Positions 16,169-24,895 of a DNA stretch of 64,000 nt are shown one piece after another. The position numbers were made by a program, and so were the translations under genes. Origin of the DNA: Pandoraea sp. PE-S2T-3 (GTDB lineage: Bacteria > Pseudomonadota > Gammaproteobacteria > Burkholderiales > Burkholderiaceae); the NCBI RefSeq assembly GCF_002179965.1, contig NZ_NGUQ01000015.1:434001-498000 (forward strand), given 5' to 3'. The notes beneath the pieces are model-generated. The model was not told where the DNA came from. It searched no databases and saw nothing but the letters and a program-made list of their open reading frames with translations. The first letter of the stretch is position 1. Every line of letters begins with the position of its first letter.

Positions 16169-18259
16169 TCAGGCCACCTGACGGCGCAGGTGCCACAACA
16201 GATACGGTGCGCCGATCAACATGGCGAGTACCCCCGCAGGCAACTGCTGCGGGAACATCAGATTGCGGCCGAGCCAGTCAGCCACGATCATCAGCAGCGC
16301 GCCCGACACGCCCGCTGCCACCGCCTGCGAACGCGCCTTGCCGAAACCGGCCATGCGCGCCAGATGCGGGGCCAGCAGACCGACAAACGACAACGGCCCG
16401 ATCACCAACGTCGCTACGGCACTGAGTACCGCCGCCAGACACCAGATCCACAGGCGTGCCCGGCGCACATTCATGCCGACCGCACGCGCCGTCGCGTCGC
16501 CCATCGGCAACAGATCGAGCCAGCGCGATGCCAGACACGTCAGCACCAGACCCGCGACAGCGGCCAGCGCCGCGCCCGCCGCGATGCCCGGCCCGACGAT
16601 GTAGGTGAGCCCCAGCATCAACGAGCGCAGCAGGAATGAATTCGCATTGCCGCTGGCCGTGGCAAGCGCCACGAGCGACTGCGCCATGCCCGAGATCGCC
16701 ACGCCCGCCAGCAGCATGCGCGTGGGCGAAAAGCCGCCACTACGTCCCAGCCAGAGCATGACCGCCAAACTGATCGCGGCCCCGGCGAATGCGGCGCTGA
16801 ACAACGTCGTCGCCGCCGGACCGCTCACGGTCCACGTCAGAATCAGCACGCCGAGCATCGCCCCGCCGCTTACGCCAAGCAATTCGGGACTGGCCATCGG
16901 GTTGCCGCTCACGCGCTGCAACAGCGTCCCCGCCAACGCCAGCGTCATGCCTGCCGCCGCCGACGCGACAAGTCGGGGCAAGCGCCACGGCAGCGCGTCT
17001 GTCCACTGCGTGCCGTTCAGCCATTGCCAGCCGTCCAGCGTGCGGCCGGTGTGCAGCGCAATCCACACGAGCGCCAGACCGCCGGCAAGCGTCAGCACTA
17101 GCCAGCGCCAGCGATGACGGGCACGCGCCGGTGGTGCAGCGTCCGGAGAGGTAATCTCGCCGGCACGCGTGCGCCGAAGCAGCCACAACAGCAACGGACC
17201 GCCAAAGAGCGCCGCCGCCGCGCCCGTCGGAATCACCGCGCCGTCGAGCAATGGCAGGCATTGCACGACTTGATCGGTGAAGACGAGCAACAGCGCACCG
17301 ATCATCGGCGCCCAGAGCAATTGATCCCGCAGGCGCCGCGCACCCGCCAGACGCACCAGTTGCGGACCTGCTAGCCCGATGAAACCGATGATGCCGACCG
17401 CACTCACGATGCAAGCAGAAAGCACCACGGCGACCGCCAGCCCGGCAGAACGAATCCACGCCACACGCGCGCCGAGTTGCCCCACGCTGCGATCGTCGAG
17501 CACGAAAAGCGTGAGTGGACGCAGCAGCAGCGCGGCGGCCACGGCTCCGACAACCACGCGCGGCAGCAACCAGAGCGTGTCGTGCCAGCCGTTCTGCACG
17601 AGCGAGCCAGCGCCCCACGCGAACACGCCGACCAGCGCGCGCTCATGGGTCATCGACAGCATGATCGTCAGACCGCCGAAGTACAGGTTGACGATCATGC
17701 CCGCGAGAATGACAGGCACCGCGGCGAAGCGGCTGCGCCACGTCAGCGCCATCACGATGCCGATGGCCAGTGCCGCGCCGCCGAACGCCAGACTCGCGCG
17801 CCATGCCAGTGCGAGCGTCGGCAACCAGATCGCCGCAGCGGCGAGCACCAGATAAGCCCCGGAGGCGACGCCGAGCGTGAGCGGTTCGGCGAGCGGATTG
17901 CGTAACACCTGCTGGAACATCACCCCCGCGAGTGCGAGCCCTGCGCCCGCCAACGCCGCCATCACCAGACGCGGCAACCATGCGTAGCTCACGAGCAGCG
18001 CCGACATCGCGCTAGCGGGCGTCTGCCCCGCCGCATCCGTCGCCGGCACGCCGTGGCTGAGGGCTTGCCATACGGCGGCCGCGAACGCCGGCATATCGAC
18101 ACCGGCAGGCCGCAACGACGTGAACGTCCAGACGATCAACAACAATGTGGGGAGCCCGACGATCAACGCCAGCCTGACCAAATGGCTTTCCGCCCCCCCG
18201 GCACGTGCGCCGCGCGAGAGGTCTGCCATCAACGGCCCTTGAGAATTCGACGCGCTCAT
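16169..18259 (-). CDS. FhuB-type fused siderophore permease
   Basis: This 696-residue protein consists of two FecCD-type permease halves in one chain, about 20 membrane helices in total, as in E. coli FhuB. Half 1 contains GLALAGVMFQQVLRNPLAEP and GIIGFIGLAGPQLVRLAGA. Half 2 contains TLALAGTLLQRVSGNPMASP and GPLSFVGLLAPHLARMAGFG. The repeated G-N-P-(L/M)-A and G-P-(Q/H)-L-(V/A)-R motifs contact the ATPase. The start overlaps the binding-protein stop (ATGA). It forms the inner-membrane channel for the ferric siderophore delivered by the 18256-19179 product. Confidence 0.93.
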   Translation of the reverse strand: MSASNSQGPLMADLSRGARAGGAESHLVRLALIVGLPTLLLIVWTFTSLRPAGVDMPAFAAAVWQALSHGVPATDAAGQTPASAMSALLVSYAWLPRLVMAALAGAGLALAGVMFQQVLRNPLAEPLTLGVASGAYLVLAAAAIWLPTLALAWRASLAFGGAALAIGIVMALTWRSRFAAVPVILAGMIVNLYFGGLTIMLSMTHERALVGVFAWGAGSLVQNGWHDTLWLLPRVVVGAVAAALLLRPLTLFVLDDRSVGQLGARVAWIRSAGLAVAVVLSACIVSAVGIIGFIGLAGPQLVRLAGARRLRDQLLWAPMIGALLLVFTDQVVQCLPLLDGAVIPTGAAAALFGGPLLLWLLRRTRAGEITSPDAAPPARARHRWRWLVLTLAGGLALVWIALHTGRTLDGWQWLNGTQWTDALPWRLPRLVASAAAGMTLALAGTLLQRVSGNPMASPELLGVSGGAMLGVLILTWTVSGPAATTLFSAAFAGAAISLAVMLWLGRSGGFSPTRMLLAGVAISGMAQSLVALATASGNANSFLLRSLMLGLTYIVGPGIAAGAALAAVAGLVLTCLASRWLDLLPMGDATARAVGMNVRRARLWIWCLAAVLSAVATLVIGPLSFVGLLAPHLARMAGFGKARSQAVAAGVSGALLMIVADWLGRNLMFPQQLPAGVLAMLIGAPYLLWHLRRQVA

Positions 18260-19179
18260 GCCGCACCTCCGGTCAGTGCGGCCGTCAGGGCATCGGCCAG
18301 ACGCAATGCCGTGGGTGTGCCGCCGGTCGGCAGCATCATCGGCAGAGTACTCATGCGCCCGCCATGCACGAACGGCAAGGCCTGCCAGAGCGGGCTTTGC
18401 CCCAGCATCTTCACCACCTGCGGCGACGATCCGATCAGCATGGCGCGCGCCGATGCGTCACCGCCAATCTGTGTGTAATCGACCTGCGCCATACCTTCCG
18501 TATCGCTCGGACGGCGCCATGCGTTGGTCAGACCGAGCGCGTTCAGCGTGCCGCCGAAGACGCTTTCGCTACCGAACACGGCCGTCAAGCGCGTATCGAT
18601 CGGCGTGATGAGATAGATCGGCCGATCCGCCGCGCCGTGTTGCGCGATGCGCGTGCGTAAGGCCGTCAGACGCGCGTCCGTTTGTTCGACGAGCTCGGTC
18701 GCGGCAGCAGGCCGGCCGAGCGCTTCGCCTAGTGCCTGAACGCGGCGGCGGGCGAGCAGATAGCCGTCCTCGTGACGATGCGCCGCCGGCGCGACGAACA
18801 CGCGGGCAATCCGCGAGAGCGAATCGAATAACGGCGCATGCAGCGGCGTGACGACGATCAGGTCGGGCCGCAACGCCTGCACCACTTCAAAATTCGGCTG
18901 AAACAACAGACCGGTGTCGACCACCGACGACGGCATCTCCGGCGTGCCCGCCAACGCGCGATACCAAGGCGGGCGCGACATGCCCACCGGCACCACGCCC
19001 AGTGCCAGTATCTGCGCGCCCAGCCCCCAGTCCATCACGACGACGCGCGGCGTTTTACCCGCGTCCGTGGCCGCCTGCGCAATCGCCGGCATGAGAAGCG
19101 AAGCGGCCGACGGCACCAGCGCACCAACGCCAAACGCCGCCAAAAGGCGGCGGCGGGCGGCAAACGATTTTCGTTGCAT
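18256..19179 (-). CDS. FhuD-type ferric-siderophore periplasmic binding protein
   Basis: This is a 307-residue periplasmic protein. The N-terminus MQRKSFAARRRLLAAFGVGA, followed by a hydrophobic stretch to AIAQA, has consecutive Arg residues compatible with Tat export. The mature part shows TroA/FhuD features: TPRVVVMDWGLGAQILALGV, VQALRPDLIVVTP and a C-terminal LWQALPFVHGGRM. The ATG at 19179 overlaps the receptor stop as TGATG; an ATG two codons earlier is also possible. It is coupled at both ends (receptor before, permease after). It belongs to the hydroxamate/carboxylate siderophore class; the ligand is unknown. Confidence 0.9.
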   Translation of the reverse strand: MQRKSFAARRRLLAAFGVGALVPSAASLLMPAIAQAATDAGKTPRVVVMDWGLGAQILALGVVPVGMSRPPWYRALAGTPEMPSSVVDTGLLFQPNFEVVQALRPDLIVVTPLHAPLFDSLSRIARVFVAPAAHRHEDGYLLARRRVQALGEALGRPAAATELVEQTDARLTALRTRIAQHGAADRPIYLITPIDTRLTAVFGSESVFGGTLNALGLTNAWRRPSDTEGMAQVDYTQIGGDASARAMLIGSSPQVVKMLGQSPLWQALPFVHGGRMSTLPMMLPTGGTPTALRLADALTAALTGGAA

Positions 19180-21347
19180 CACCATTGATAACGGGCAGTC
19201 CCTAAGACAGTTCGCGTGGCGCCCCAGTAACAGAGCGACGCCGACGTGCAATACGAAACGTATTCGCGGTTAAACAGGTTGTTGACGTTCACGGCGAAGC
19301 GCCATTGCTGCCAGTCGTAGTGCACGGCGGCATCGACCAGCGTGCGGCTCGGCACTTCGAACGAATTGGCGGCATCCCCCGCCGACGAACTCATGTAACG
19401 CACGCCGGCACCAAAACCGAGATTGCGCAGCACGCCTTCGTGCAGCGTGTAGTCGGCCCACAACGCCAGGTTGTTGCGCGGCGCGATCTGCGGGCGCTTA
19501 CCCTGTGCGGTCGTGCTTTGCATGACGATCTGATTCAGATACGTGTACGACGCGATCAGCATCAGGTCGCGCGTCACATTGGCGCGGGCTTCCGCTTCCA
19601 GCCCGCGCGAGCGGACCTCGCCGGTCTGCGTCGGGAACGTCGGATGCGCCGGGTCGACCACGCTCACGTTTTCCTGACGCAGATCGAAGGCCGACAGGCG
19701 GAACGACGCATCGTAGTTTTTCGGCTGGTAACGCACCCCGATCTCGTATTGCTTGCCTTGCGTGGGTTGCAACGGTGCACCCGAGAACGTCAGGCCCAGC
19801 ACCGGCGCGAACGACTTCGCGTAGCTGATATACGGTGCCACGCCATTGTCGAACGCGTATGACAGCCCCGCCCGCCACGTGAACGCGTGGTTGTCGGCCT
19901 CGCTCTTTGCGCCGTTGTTGACCGAGCGCGTCGTGGCCCAGTCTTCGCGCATGCCCAGCGTCAGCACCCAGCGTTGATAGCGAAGCTCGTCCTGCGCGTA
20001 GAGACCGGCCTGCGCGAGCGAATAGTCGAGGCGCGTGTTCGGCGCAATGCCGGTGAGCGACGCGTAGTTCGGGTTGAACAGATTCAGTTGCCCCGCGATC
20101 CCGCCGCCGTACATATCGCCTTCGAGCACGCGGCGATAGTCGAAGCCGAACAACATCGTGTGCTCCACCGGACCGGTCGCGAATTTGGCCTGCGCATTCG
20201 TGTCGATCTGCCACTGGCTCACATGCTCGTGATCGGTGTTGCCCCACATGTAGACCGTGCGCTGATCCGGGCTGAAACCGCTCGTGACCGACGTCTGGTA
20301 ATAGTTCTGATCGATGTGCAGGTAACGCGCGTTCTGCGAAATGCGCCACGTATCGTTCAGTTGCTTCGCAAACTGATAGCCGAACCAGTATTGCGTGCGT
20401 TGCATGCCGTCACGCGTCGGGTCACCAAAGTACTGATCCGGGCCGAGCCGGCCGTTCGGATTGACGAACACCGTGCCGCTCGCAGGCACCGGGTTGAACA
20501 GACCGCCCGCCGGGTCGCGCTGATAGCCGGCCAGCAGCGTGAGCGACGTGTCGCGATCGGGCTTGAAGGTGATCGACGGTGCGATGGCCAGACGTTCGTC
20601 CTTGATCGCGCTCACTTGAGTCTTCGCATCGCGCGCCAGACCGACCACGCGATACAGCACCGTACCGTCCTGATTGAGTGGCCCGCTCAGATCGAAGCCG
20701 GCCTGATAGGTGTTGTGATTGCCGATTTGCAGCGTCACTTCGTGCTGCGCCTGCTCGGTCGGCAGCTTGCTGCTGTAATTGACCAGCCCGCCCGGGTTGC
20801 CCTGACCGTACAGCACCGACGACGGGCCGAACATCACGTCGATGCGATCGAGCAGATACGGGTCGACGCGCGCCGTCGCGAACCGCGGCGACTGGAAAAT
20901 CGCCAGTCCGTCGAGGTACGCATCGAGATCGAAACCACGTGCACGCAACTGATCGAAGCGCACATCGGTGCCGTCCTGCGTGTTCACGCCGGTGGTGTAG
21001 CGCAACGCCTGATCGATGGTGATCGCGCCCTGATCGTCCATTTGCTGACGTGTCACGGTCGATGTGGCCTGCGGCAGCGTGAGCGTATCGGCATCGGTCT
21101 TGGTACCCGTCTTCATGCGCTTGGCGACATAGCCTCGTCCCGGACCGCTCGGATTCTCCGCGAGCGAGGTGTCGGTCACCTGCGTCGCGGGCAGCGCAGC
21201 CGTGGCATTGGCCGCAGACGCGCCCACGGTCGCCGAATCCACCTCTACTGCCCAGCCGTGCTGGCCGAATACCGTGCTGCCAATCACCAGTGCCATGGTG
21301 GTCAGGCGTCGGGCTTGTGCCCGCTTCCCCGTATTGTTCTGAGTCAC
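19179..21347 (-). CDS. TonB-dependent siderophore receptor, first gene of import/export operon
   Basis: This is a 722-residue FhuA-like outer-membrane receptor. A signal peptide around TTMALVIGSTVFGQHGWA is followed by plug motifs (ATSTVTRQQMDDQGAITIDQ, YLDGLAIFQSPRFATARVDP, VMFGPSSVLYGQGNPGGLVN) and a barrel ending VLGTARYQW. No STN domain is present. A GTG start at 21347 is used, preceded by GGAAG at a somewhat long distance. A Fur-like site lies about 50 bases upstream. It heads the translationally coupled series receptor, FhuD, FhuB, exporter, FhuC. It is divergent from the AraC regulator at 21608. Confidence 0.93.
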   Translation of the reverse strand: MTQNNTGKRAQARRLTTMALVIGSTVFGQHGWAVEVDSATVGASAANATAALPATQVTDTSLAENPSGPGRGYVAKRMKTGTKTDADTLTLPQATSTVTRQQMDDQGAITIDQALRYTTGVNTQDGTDVRFDQLRARGFDLDAYLDGLAIFQSPRFATARVDPYLLDRIDVMFGPSSVLYGQGNPGGLVNYSSKLPTEQAQHEVTLQIGNHNTYQAGFDLSGPLNQDGTVLYRVVGLARDAKTQVSAIKDERLAIAPSITFKPDRDTSLTLLAGYQRDPAGGLFNPVPASGTVFVNPNGRLGPDQYFGDPTRDGMQRTQYWFGYQFAKQLNDTWRISQNARYLHIDQNYYQTSVTSGFSPDQRTVYMWGNTDHEHVSQWQIDTNAQAKFATGPVEHTMLFGFDYRRVLEGDMYGGGIAGQLNLFNPNYASLTGIAPNTRLDYSLAQAGLYAQDELRYQRWVLTLGMREDWATTRSVNNGAKSEADNHAFTWRAGLSYAFDNGVAPYISYAKSFAPVLGLTFSGAPLQPTQGKQYEIGVRYQPKNYDASFRLSAFDLRQENVSVVDPAHPTFPTQTGEVRSRGLEAEARANVTRDLMLIASYTYLNQIVMQSTTAQGKRPQIAPRNNLALWADYTLHEGVLRNLGFGAGVRYMSSSAGDAANSFEVPSRTLVDAAVHYDWQQWRFAVNVNNLFNREYVSYCTSASLCYWGATRTVLGTARYQW

Positions 21348-21397
21348 TTTACCGATCTTCCCGCGTCAGAGTCATTCCGTCTGAATGAATGTAAATA

Positions 21398-21410
21398 AAT
21401 GAGACGCATT
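21398..21410. promoter_or_regulatory. Fur-like box, second receptor/AraC intergenic region
   Basis: AATGAGACGCATT is an imperfect dyad, 10 of 13 matches to the Fur core. It shares AAATGAGAC-CATTACTA with the site at 12693. It lies about 50 bases upstream of the receptor start, a suitable place for Fur repression of the operon. Confidence 0.62.
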
Positions 21411-21443
21411 ACTATTATCACTCGTATCCGTCCCTAAACCGCC

Positions 21444-21467
21444 ATGGCTATTGGTAGAATACCGGGG
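21444..21467. promoter_or_regulatory. Conserved motif ATGGCTATTGGTAGAATACC, candidate AraC operator (copy 2)
   Basis: This is the second copy of the motif at 12740-12760, with a two-base insertion (TT/GGT) and one other change. It is 33 bases from the Fur core, versus 34 in the first copy. The two motif copies and their AraC genes appear to have been duplicated together. Confidence 0.5.
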
Positions 21468-21607
21468 AACTTTTTGCTGTGAATCACAAAAAATGTTGAG
21501 AAACGGACATTTTCTGTCCATTTCTCTAAGCTTTTGCGCGGCGGGCGCCTCATCAGGGCACTCGCGGTGAGCCCAGAGTTGTCGATCGGTCCGGTTGGGA
21601 AGATGTC

Positions 21608-22399
21608 ATGAAGGAATTGCTGCTACGCCGCTATCCGCAAACGCGCCGACATTTGTCGCGCGACGTCACGTTCGTTGGGATGGAATGCGAGGACGGCGAG
21701 CGACAGCCGTGGCATCAGCATCAGCATGGTCACGTGGTGATGGCGCTGCGTGGCGTGGTGCGCGTGCTCACGCCGGCGCACACGTGGACCCTGCCCGCCT
21801 CGCGCGCGCTGTGGCTGCCGCCCAATACGCCGCACGAACTGCACGCTGTCGGACGCATGCAGTTCTGCACGATCAGTATCGAGCCCGGTTCCGTGTCGTG
21901 GTTATGGCCCAACGCCCTCGTGCTGACCGTGGGGCCGCTGCTGCGCGAGCTGGCCGTCGACATGCTGGCCGACGGCATGCATTACGCACCGGACAGCCGC
22001 ACGGCGCTCTCCGTCCCTTTACTGCTTCGCCTGCTGCGCGAAGCCGCTGCTCCCGGCGAACACGGTTTGCCGTTGCCCAGCTCGGCCAAGCTTCTCGCGA
22101 TCTGCGAGCACATGATGATGGCGCCCGCGACGGACTACTCGCTGGAGCGCTGGGGAGAAGAGATGGGAGCGAGTGGCAAGACGCTCGCACGCCGGTTCAA
22201 GGACGAGACCGGCATGACCTTCGGGCGGTGGTGCCAGCATATGCGCGCGTCGGAAGCGATCACGCGGCTGGCCCTCGGTGCGTCGGTCGGCGACGTGGCA
22301 CTCGCGCTCGGCTATCAGAGCCCGAGCGCGTTCATCGTGATGTTCAAGCGTCTGTTCGGGCGCGCACCGCAGCAGTATCTGGCGGTGGCGGAACGCTGA
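21608..22399 (+). CDS. AraC-family regulator, paralogue of the 12844-13629 gene
   Basis: This 263-residue regulator has cupin motifs WHQHQHGHVVMALRGVVRVL and LWLPPNTPHELHAVGR. Its DNA-binding part has LERWGEEMGASGKTLARRFK and ASVGDVALALGYQSPSAFIV, ending FKRLFGRAPQQYL. GGGAAG precedes the ATG at 21608. It aligns closely over its full length with the first AraC protein. It is divergent from the five-gene siderophore operon, so it is the likely activator of that operon in response to a siderophore. Binding to the shared motif (21444-21467) is inferred. Confidence 0.9.
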   Translation: MKELLLRRYPQTRRHLSRDVTFVGMECEDGERQPWHQHQHGHVVMALRGVVRVLTPAHTWTLPASRALWLPPNTPHELHAVGRMQFCTISIEPGSVSWLWPNALVLTVGPLLRELAVDMLADGMHYAPDSRTALSVPLLLRLLREAAAPGEHGLPLPSSAKLLAICEHMMMAPATDYSLERWGEEMGASGKTLARRFKDETGMTFGRWCQHMRASEAITRLALGASVGDVALALGYQSPSAFIVMFKRLFGRAPQQYLAVAER

Positions 22400-22400
22400 C

Positions 22401-22440
22401 GCCTCAACGCCTCAACGCCTCAACACTTCAACGTTTCAAT
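22401..22440. repeat. Five-unit 8-bp tandem repeat
   Basis: Three exact GCCTCAAC octamers (22401-22424) are followed by two degenerate copies (ACTTCAAC, GTTTCAAT). They fill the entire 42-base gap between the AraC stop and the ltaE stop. The repeat lies between two convergent genes and could vary by slippage. Confidence 0.85.
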
Positions 22441-22441
22441 C

Positions 22442-23536
22442 TCAGTGCACACCGAGCACCGGTGATGCACTCGCGGCGAACGTGTCGCGGATCGAAGCAA
22501 TCGCGGCCACGGTTTCGTCGATGTCGTCGTCGCCGATATGGCGGTGCGTGACCAACCGCAGCATCGACTGGCCGCTGGCACGCGCCAGAATGCCGTACTC
22601 GGCGAGCGCCGCCTCCCACGCACGCGGGTCGCTCTCACGCTGTTCGCCCACCCGCAGCCGCACGATATTGCTGTGCGACGGTATCGAATCGACGAGCAGC
22701 GGATCGATTTCCGCCAGACCGGTCCAGAGTCGATGTGCGCGGTGATTGTCGTCGGCCAGACGCGCCACCATCGTCTCCATCGCCACCTTGCCCGCTGCCG
22801 CCATGATGCCCGCCTGCCGCAACCCGCCACCGACCATGCGCCGGAACGTGCGCGCCTGCTCGATCAGCGCATGCGAGCCCACCAGCATCGCGCCCATCGG
22901 CGCCGACAATCCTTTCGACAGACAGAACGTCAAGCTCTCGCAGTGCGTGGCAATCGTTGCGGCATCCACGCCGAGCGCCGCCGCTGCGTTGAACACGCGC
23001 GCCCCATCCAGATGCACCGGCACGCCCGCACGCGACGCAAGCGAGTGCACGTCCGCCAGATAGGCCAGCGACGGCACGTAGCCGCCAGAGTGGTTATGCG
23101 TGGACTCCACGCCGACCATCGCCGTGGGTTGCCCATAACGGGAAAAGCCGGGGCGCAGTGCCCCGGCCAGTGCATCGAGATCCATCTCGCCACGCACCGA
23201 CGGTATGTTGACCGGATAGAGGTGCGCGAGGCGCGACATGCCGCCCGCCTCCGACTTGGCCATGTGCGCCTGTGCGTCGATCACGGCTTCACCGCCGCGC
23301 GTGGCGTGGCACAGCGAGGCGATCAGATTGCCCATCGTGCCGGAGACGACGAACATCGCCTCCTCCTTGCCGGTGGCCACCGCCGCCAGATGTTCGAGGG
23401 CGCGCACCGTCGGGTCGCCCTCCAGTGTGTCGTCGCCGAGCGAGGCGGTTTGCATCGCCTCCCACATCAGCGCGGTCGGCCGGGTAACGGTATCGCTGCG
23501 CAGATCGACGACGCGTTCGGTATTACGTTGGGTCAT
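22442..23536 (-). CDS. ltaE: Low-specificity L-threonine aldolase
   Basis: This 364-residue PLP enzyme cleaves L-threonine/allo-threonine to glycine and acetaldehyde. Family features are the N-terminal VDLRSDTVTRPTALMWEAM, DDTLEGDPTVRALE, GTMGNLIASL, the aspartate-bearing VPVHLDGARVFNAAAALGV, and the PLP-lysine motif TFCLSKGLSAPMGAMLVG. Its ATG overlaps the symporter stop (ATGA), so uptake and cleavage of a hydroxy-amino acid are coupled. A GntR regulator heads the same strand. Confidence 0.94.
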   Translation of the reverse strand: MTQRNTERVVDLRSDTVTRPTALMWEAMQTASLGDDTLEGDPTVRALEHLAAVATGKEEAMFVVSGTMGNLIASLCHATRGGEAVIDAQAHMAKSEAGGMSRLAHLYPVNIPSVRGEMDLDALAGALRPGFSRYGQPTAMVGVESTHNHSGGYVPSLAYLADVHSLASRAGVPVHLDGARVFNAAAALGVDAATIATHCESLTFCLSKGLSAPMGAMLVGSHALIEQARTFRRMVGGGLRQAGIMAAAGKVAMETMVARLADDNHRAHRLWTGLAEIDPLLVDSIPSHSNIVRLRVGEQRESDPRAWEAALAEYGILARASGQSMLRLVTHRHIGDDDIDETVAAIASIRDTFAASASPVLGVH

Positions 23537-24843
23537 GCGGGGAACTCCTGACCGTGCGCATGGCTGCCGACTTGGCCCGCCTGCCCCGCATTCGACTCGG
23601 CGAGCGCCGCTTGCACGGCCTCGGGCGATTCATACGGAATACCGGCGAGCTTCATCACGAGCTTGATGGCCACGGTGTTGCTGAAAACGTTGATCGCAGT
23701 CCGGCCCATGTCGAGGAACGCGTCGACACCGGCGATGATCGCGAGTGCCTCGATAGGCACGCCGATCGTGGTGAGCACCATCGCAATGGCAACCAGCCCG
23801 CCCGACGGCACGTTGGCACTGCCCTTGCTGGCCAGCGTCGTCACCAGCACGATGGAGAGCAGCGTGGGCATGTCGAGCGGCACGTGATACGCGTCGGCCA
23901 GAAAGCCCACGGCCAGTGCGAAGTACATGATCGAGCCATCGCGGTTGAACGCGTAACCCAGCGGCAGCACGACCGAGGCGATGGCCTTGGGCACGCCCAT
24001 GGCGATCAGCTTCTCCATGTGCAGCGGCAACGTGGCTTCGCTGGAGCGCGTGGCGAACGCGAGAATCACCGGTTCGCTGATCGCACGCGTGGTCGCGAGC
24101 GGCTTTTCACCGATCGCCTTGAGCAAGATCCAGAACAACACCAGCAACACGCCGAGGCCCAGATACATGGTGCCCACGAGCTTGACCAGCGCCAGAATCG
24201 TGCCGACACCCTGCGTTGCAAAGAGCCACGCAATGATCGCGAAAATGGCGATCGGCGAGAGCGAGATGATCCAGTCGGTGAGTTTGAACACGGCCCCCAT
24301 CAAGGCGTCGAGCACGCCGACCAGCGGCTTGGCGCGCTCGCCGATGGCCGACAGCGCCATGCCGAGCAGTACCGCAAACACCAGCACCGGCAGCAGGTTG
24401 CTGCCGCTCATGGCGGCGAAGATGTTCGACGGAATCATCTCGAGGAAGAACTTCGTCCAGTCGACCGACGCCGCAATCGGCTTGGCCGAGGCGTGCGCAG
24501 CGGCAAGGTTGGCACCGAGCCCCGGATGGAAGATCGCATTGAGCCCCAAGCCGATCACGATCGAGACGAGCGTCGCGATGAAAAAGTAGACCATGCTGAT
24601 CGCCGAGACACGTCCCAGCGCACGGGCGTTGTGCCCCATTTGGTAAATGCCGAGCGTGATGGCCGTGAACACGAGCGGCACCACGATCATCTTCACGGCT
24701 TGCACGAACGCTGTGCCCACCGGCATCAACTTCGTCGCAAGACCGGGCGCGACCATGCCGCAGCCGACACCGAGGGCCAGACCGATGAGCATCTGGACGG
24801 GCAATGGAATGAGGCGTTTCTTGCTGGCAGAACGGGACGACAT
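23533..24843 (-). CDS. Dicarboxylate/amino acid:cation symporter (DAACS family)
   Basis: This is a 436-residue inner-membrane symporter of the GltP/DctA/SstT type. Helical segments include LPVQMLIGLALGVGCGMVAP and AVKMIVVPLVFTAITLGIYQ. The helical-hairpin motif AFATRSSEATLPLHMEKL is present, with LPLGYAFNRDGSIMYFALAV and LASKGSANVPSGGLVAIAMV. These are the serine-rich HP1 loop, TM7 N-x-D-G and HP2. The start at 24843 has GGAGAT at good spacing; the upstream open frame into the GntR gene is a shadow. Coupling to ltaE suggests threonine, serine or another hydroxy-amino acid as substrate; family substrates also include glutamate and C4-dicarboxylates. Confidence 0.9.
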   Translation of the reverse strand: MSSRSASKKRLIPLPVQMLIGLALGVGCGMVAPGLATKLMPVGTAFVQAVKMIVVPLVFTAITLGIYQMGHNARALGRVSAISMVYFFIATLVSIVIGLGLNAIFHPGLGANLAAAHASAKPIAASVDWTKFFLEMIPSNIFAAMSGSNLLPVLVFAVLLGMALSAIGERAKPLVGVLDALMGAVFKLTDWIISLSPIAIFAIIAWLFATQGVGTILALVKLVGTMYLGLGVLLVLFWILLKAIGEKPLATTRAISEPVILAFATRSSEATLPLHMEKLIAMGVPKAIASVVLPLGYAFNRDGSIMYFALAVGFLADAYHVPLDMPTLLSIVLVTTLASKGSANVPSGGLVAIAMVLTTIGVPIEALAIIAGVDAFLDMGRTAINVFSNTVAIKLVMKLAGIPYESPEAVQAALAESNAGQAGQVGSHAHGQEFPA

Positions 24844-24895
24844 GACGGCTATCTCCGAAAAAAACGTGACGGCTTGGCGAGCGTGATCGATCCGA

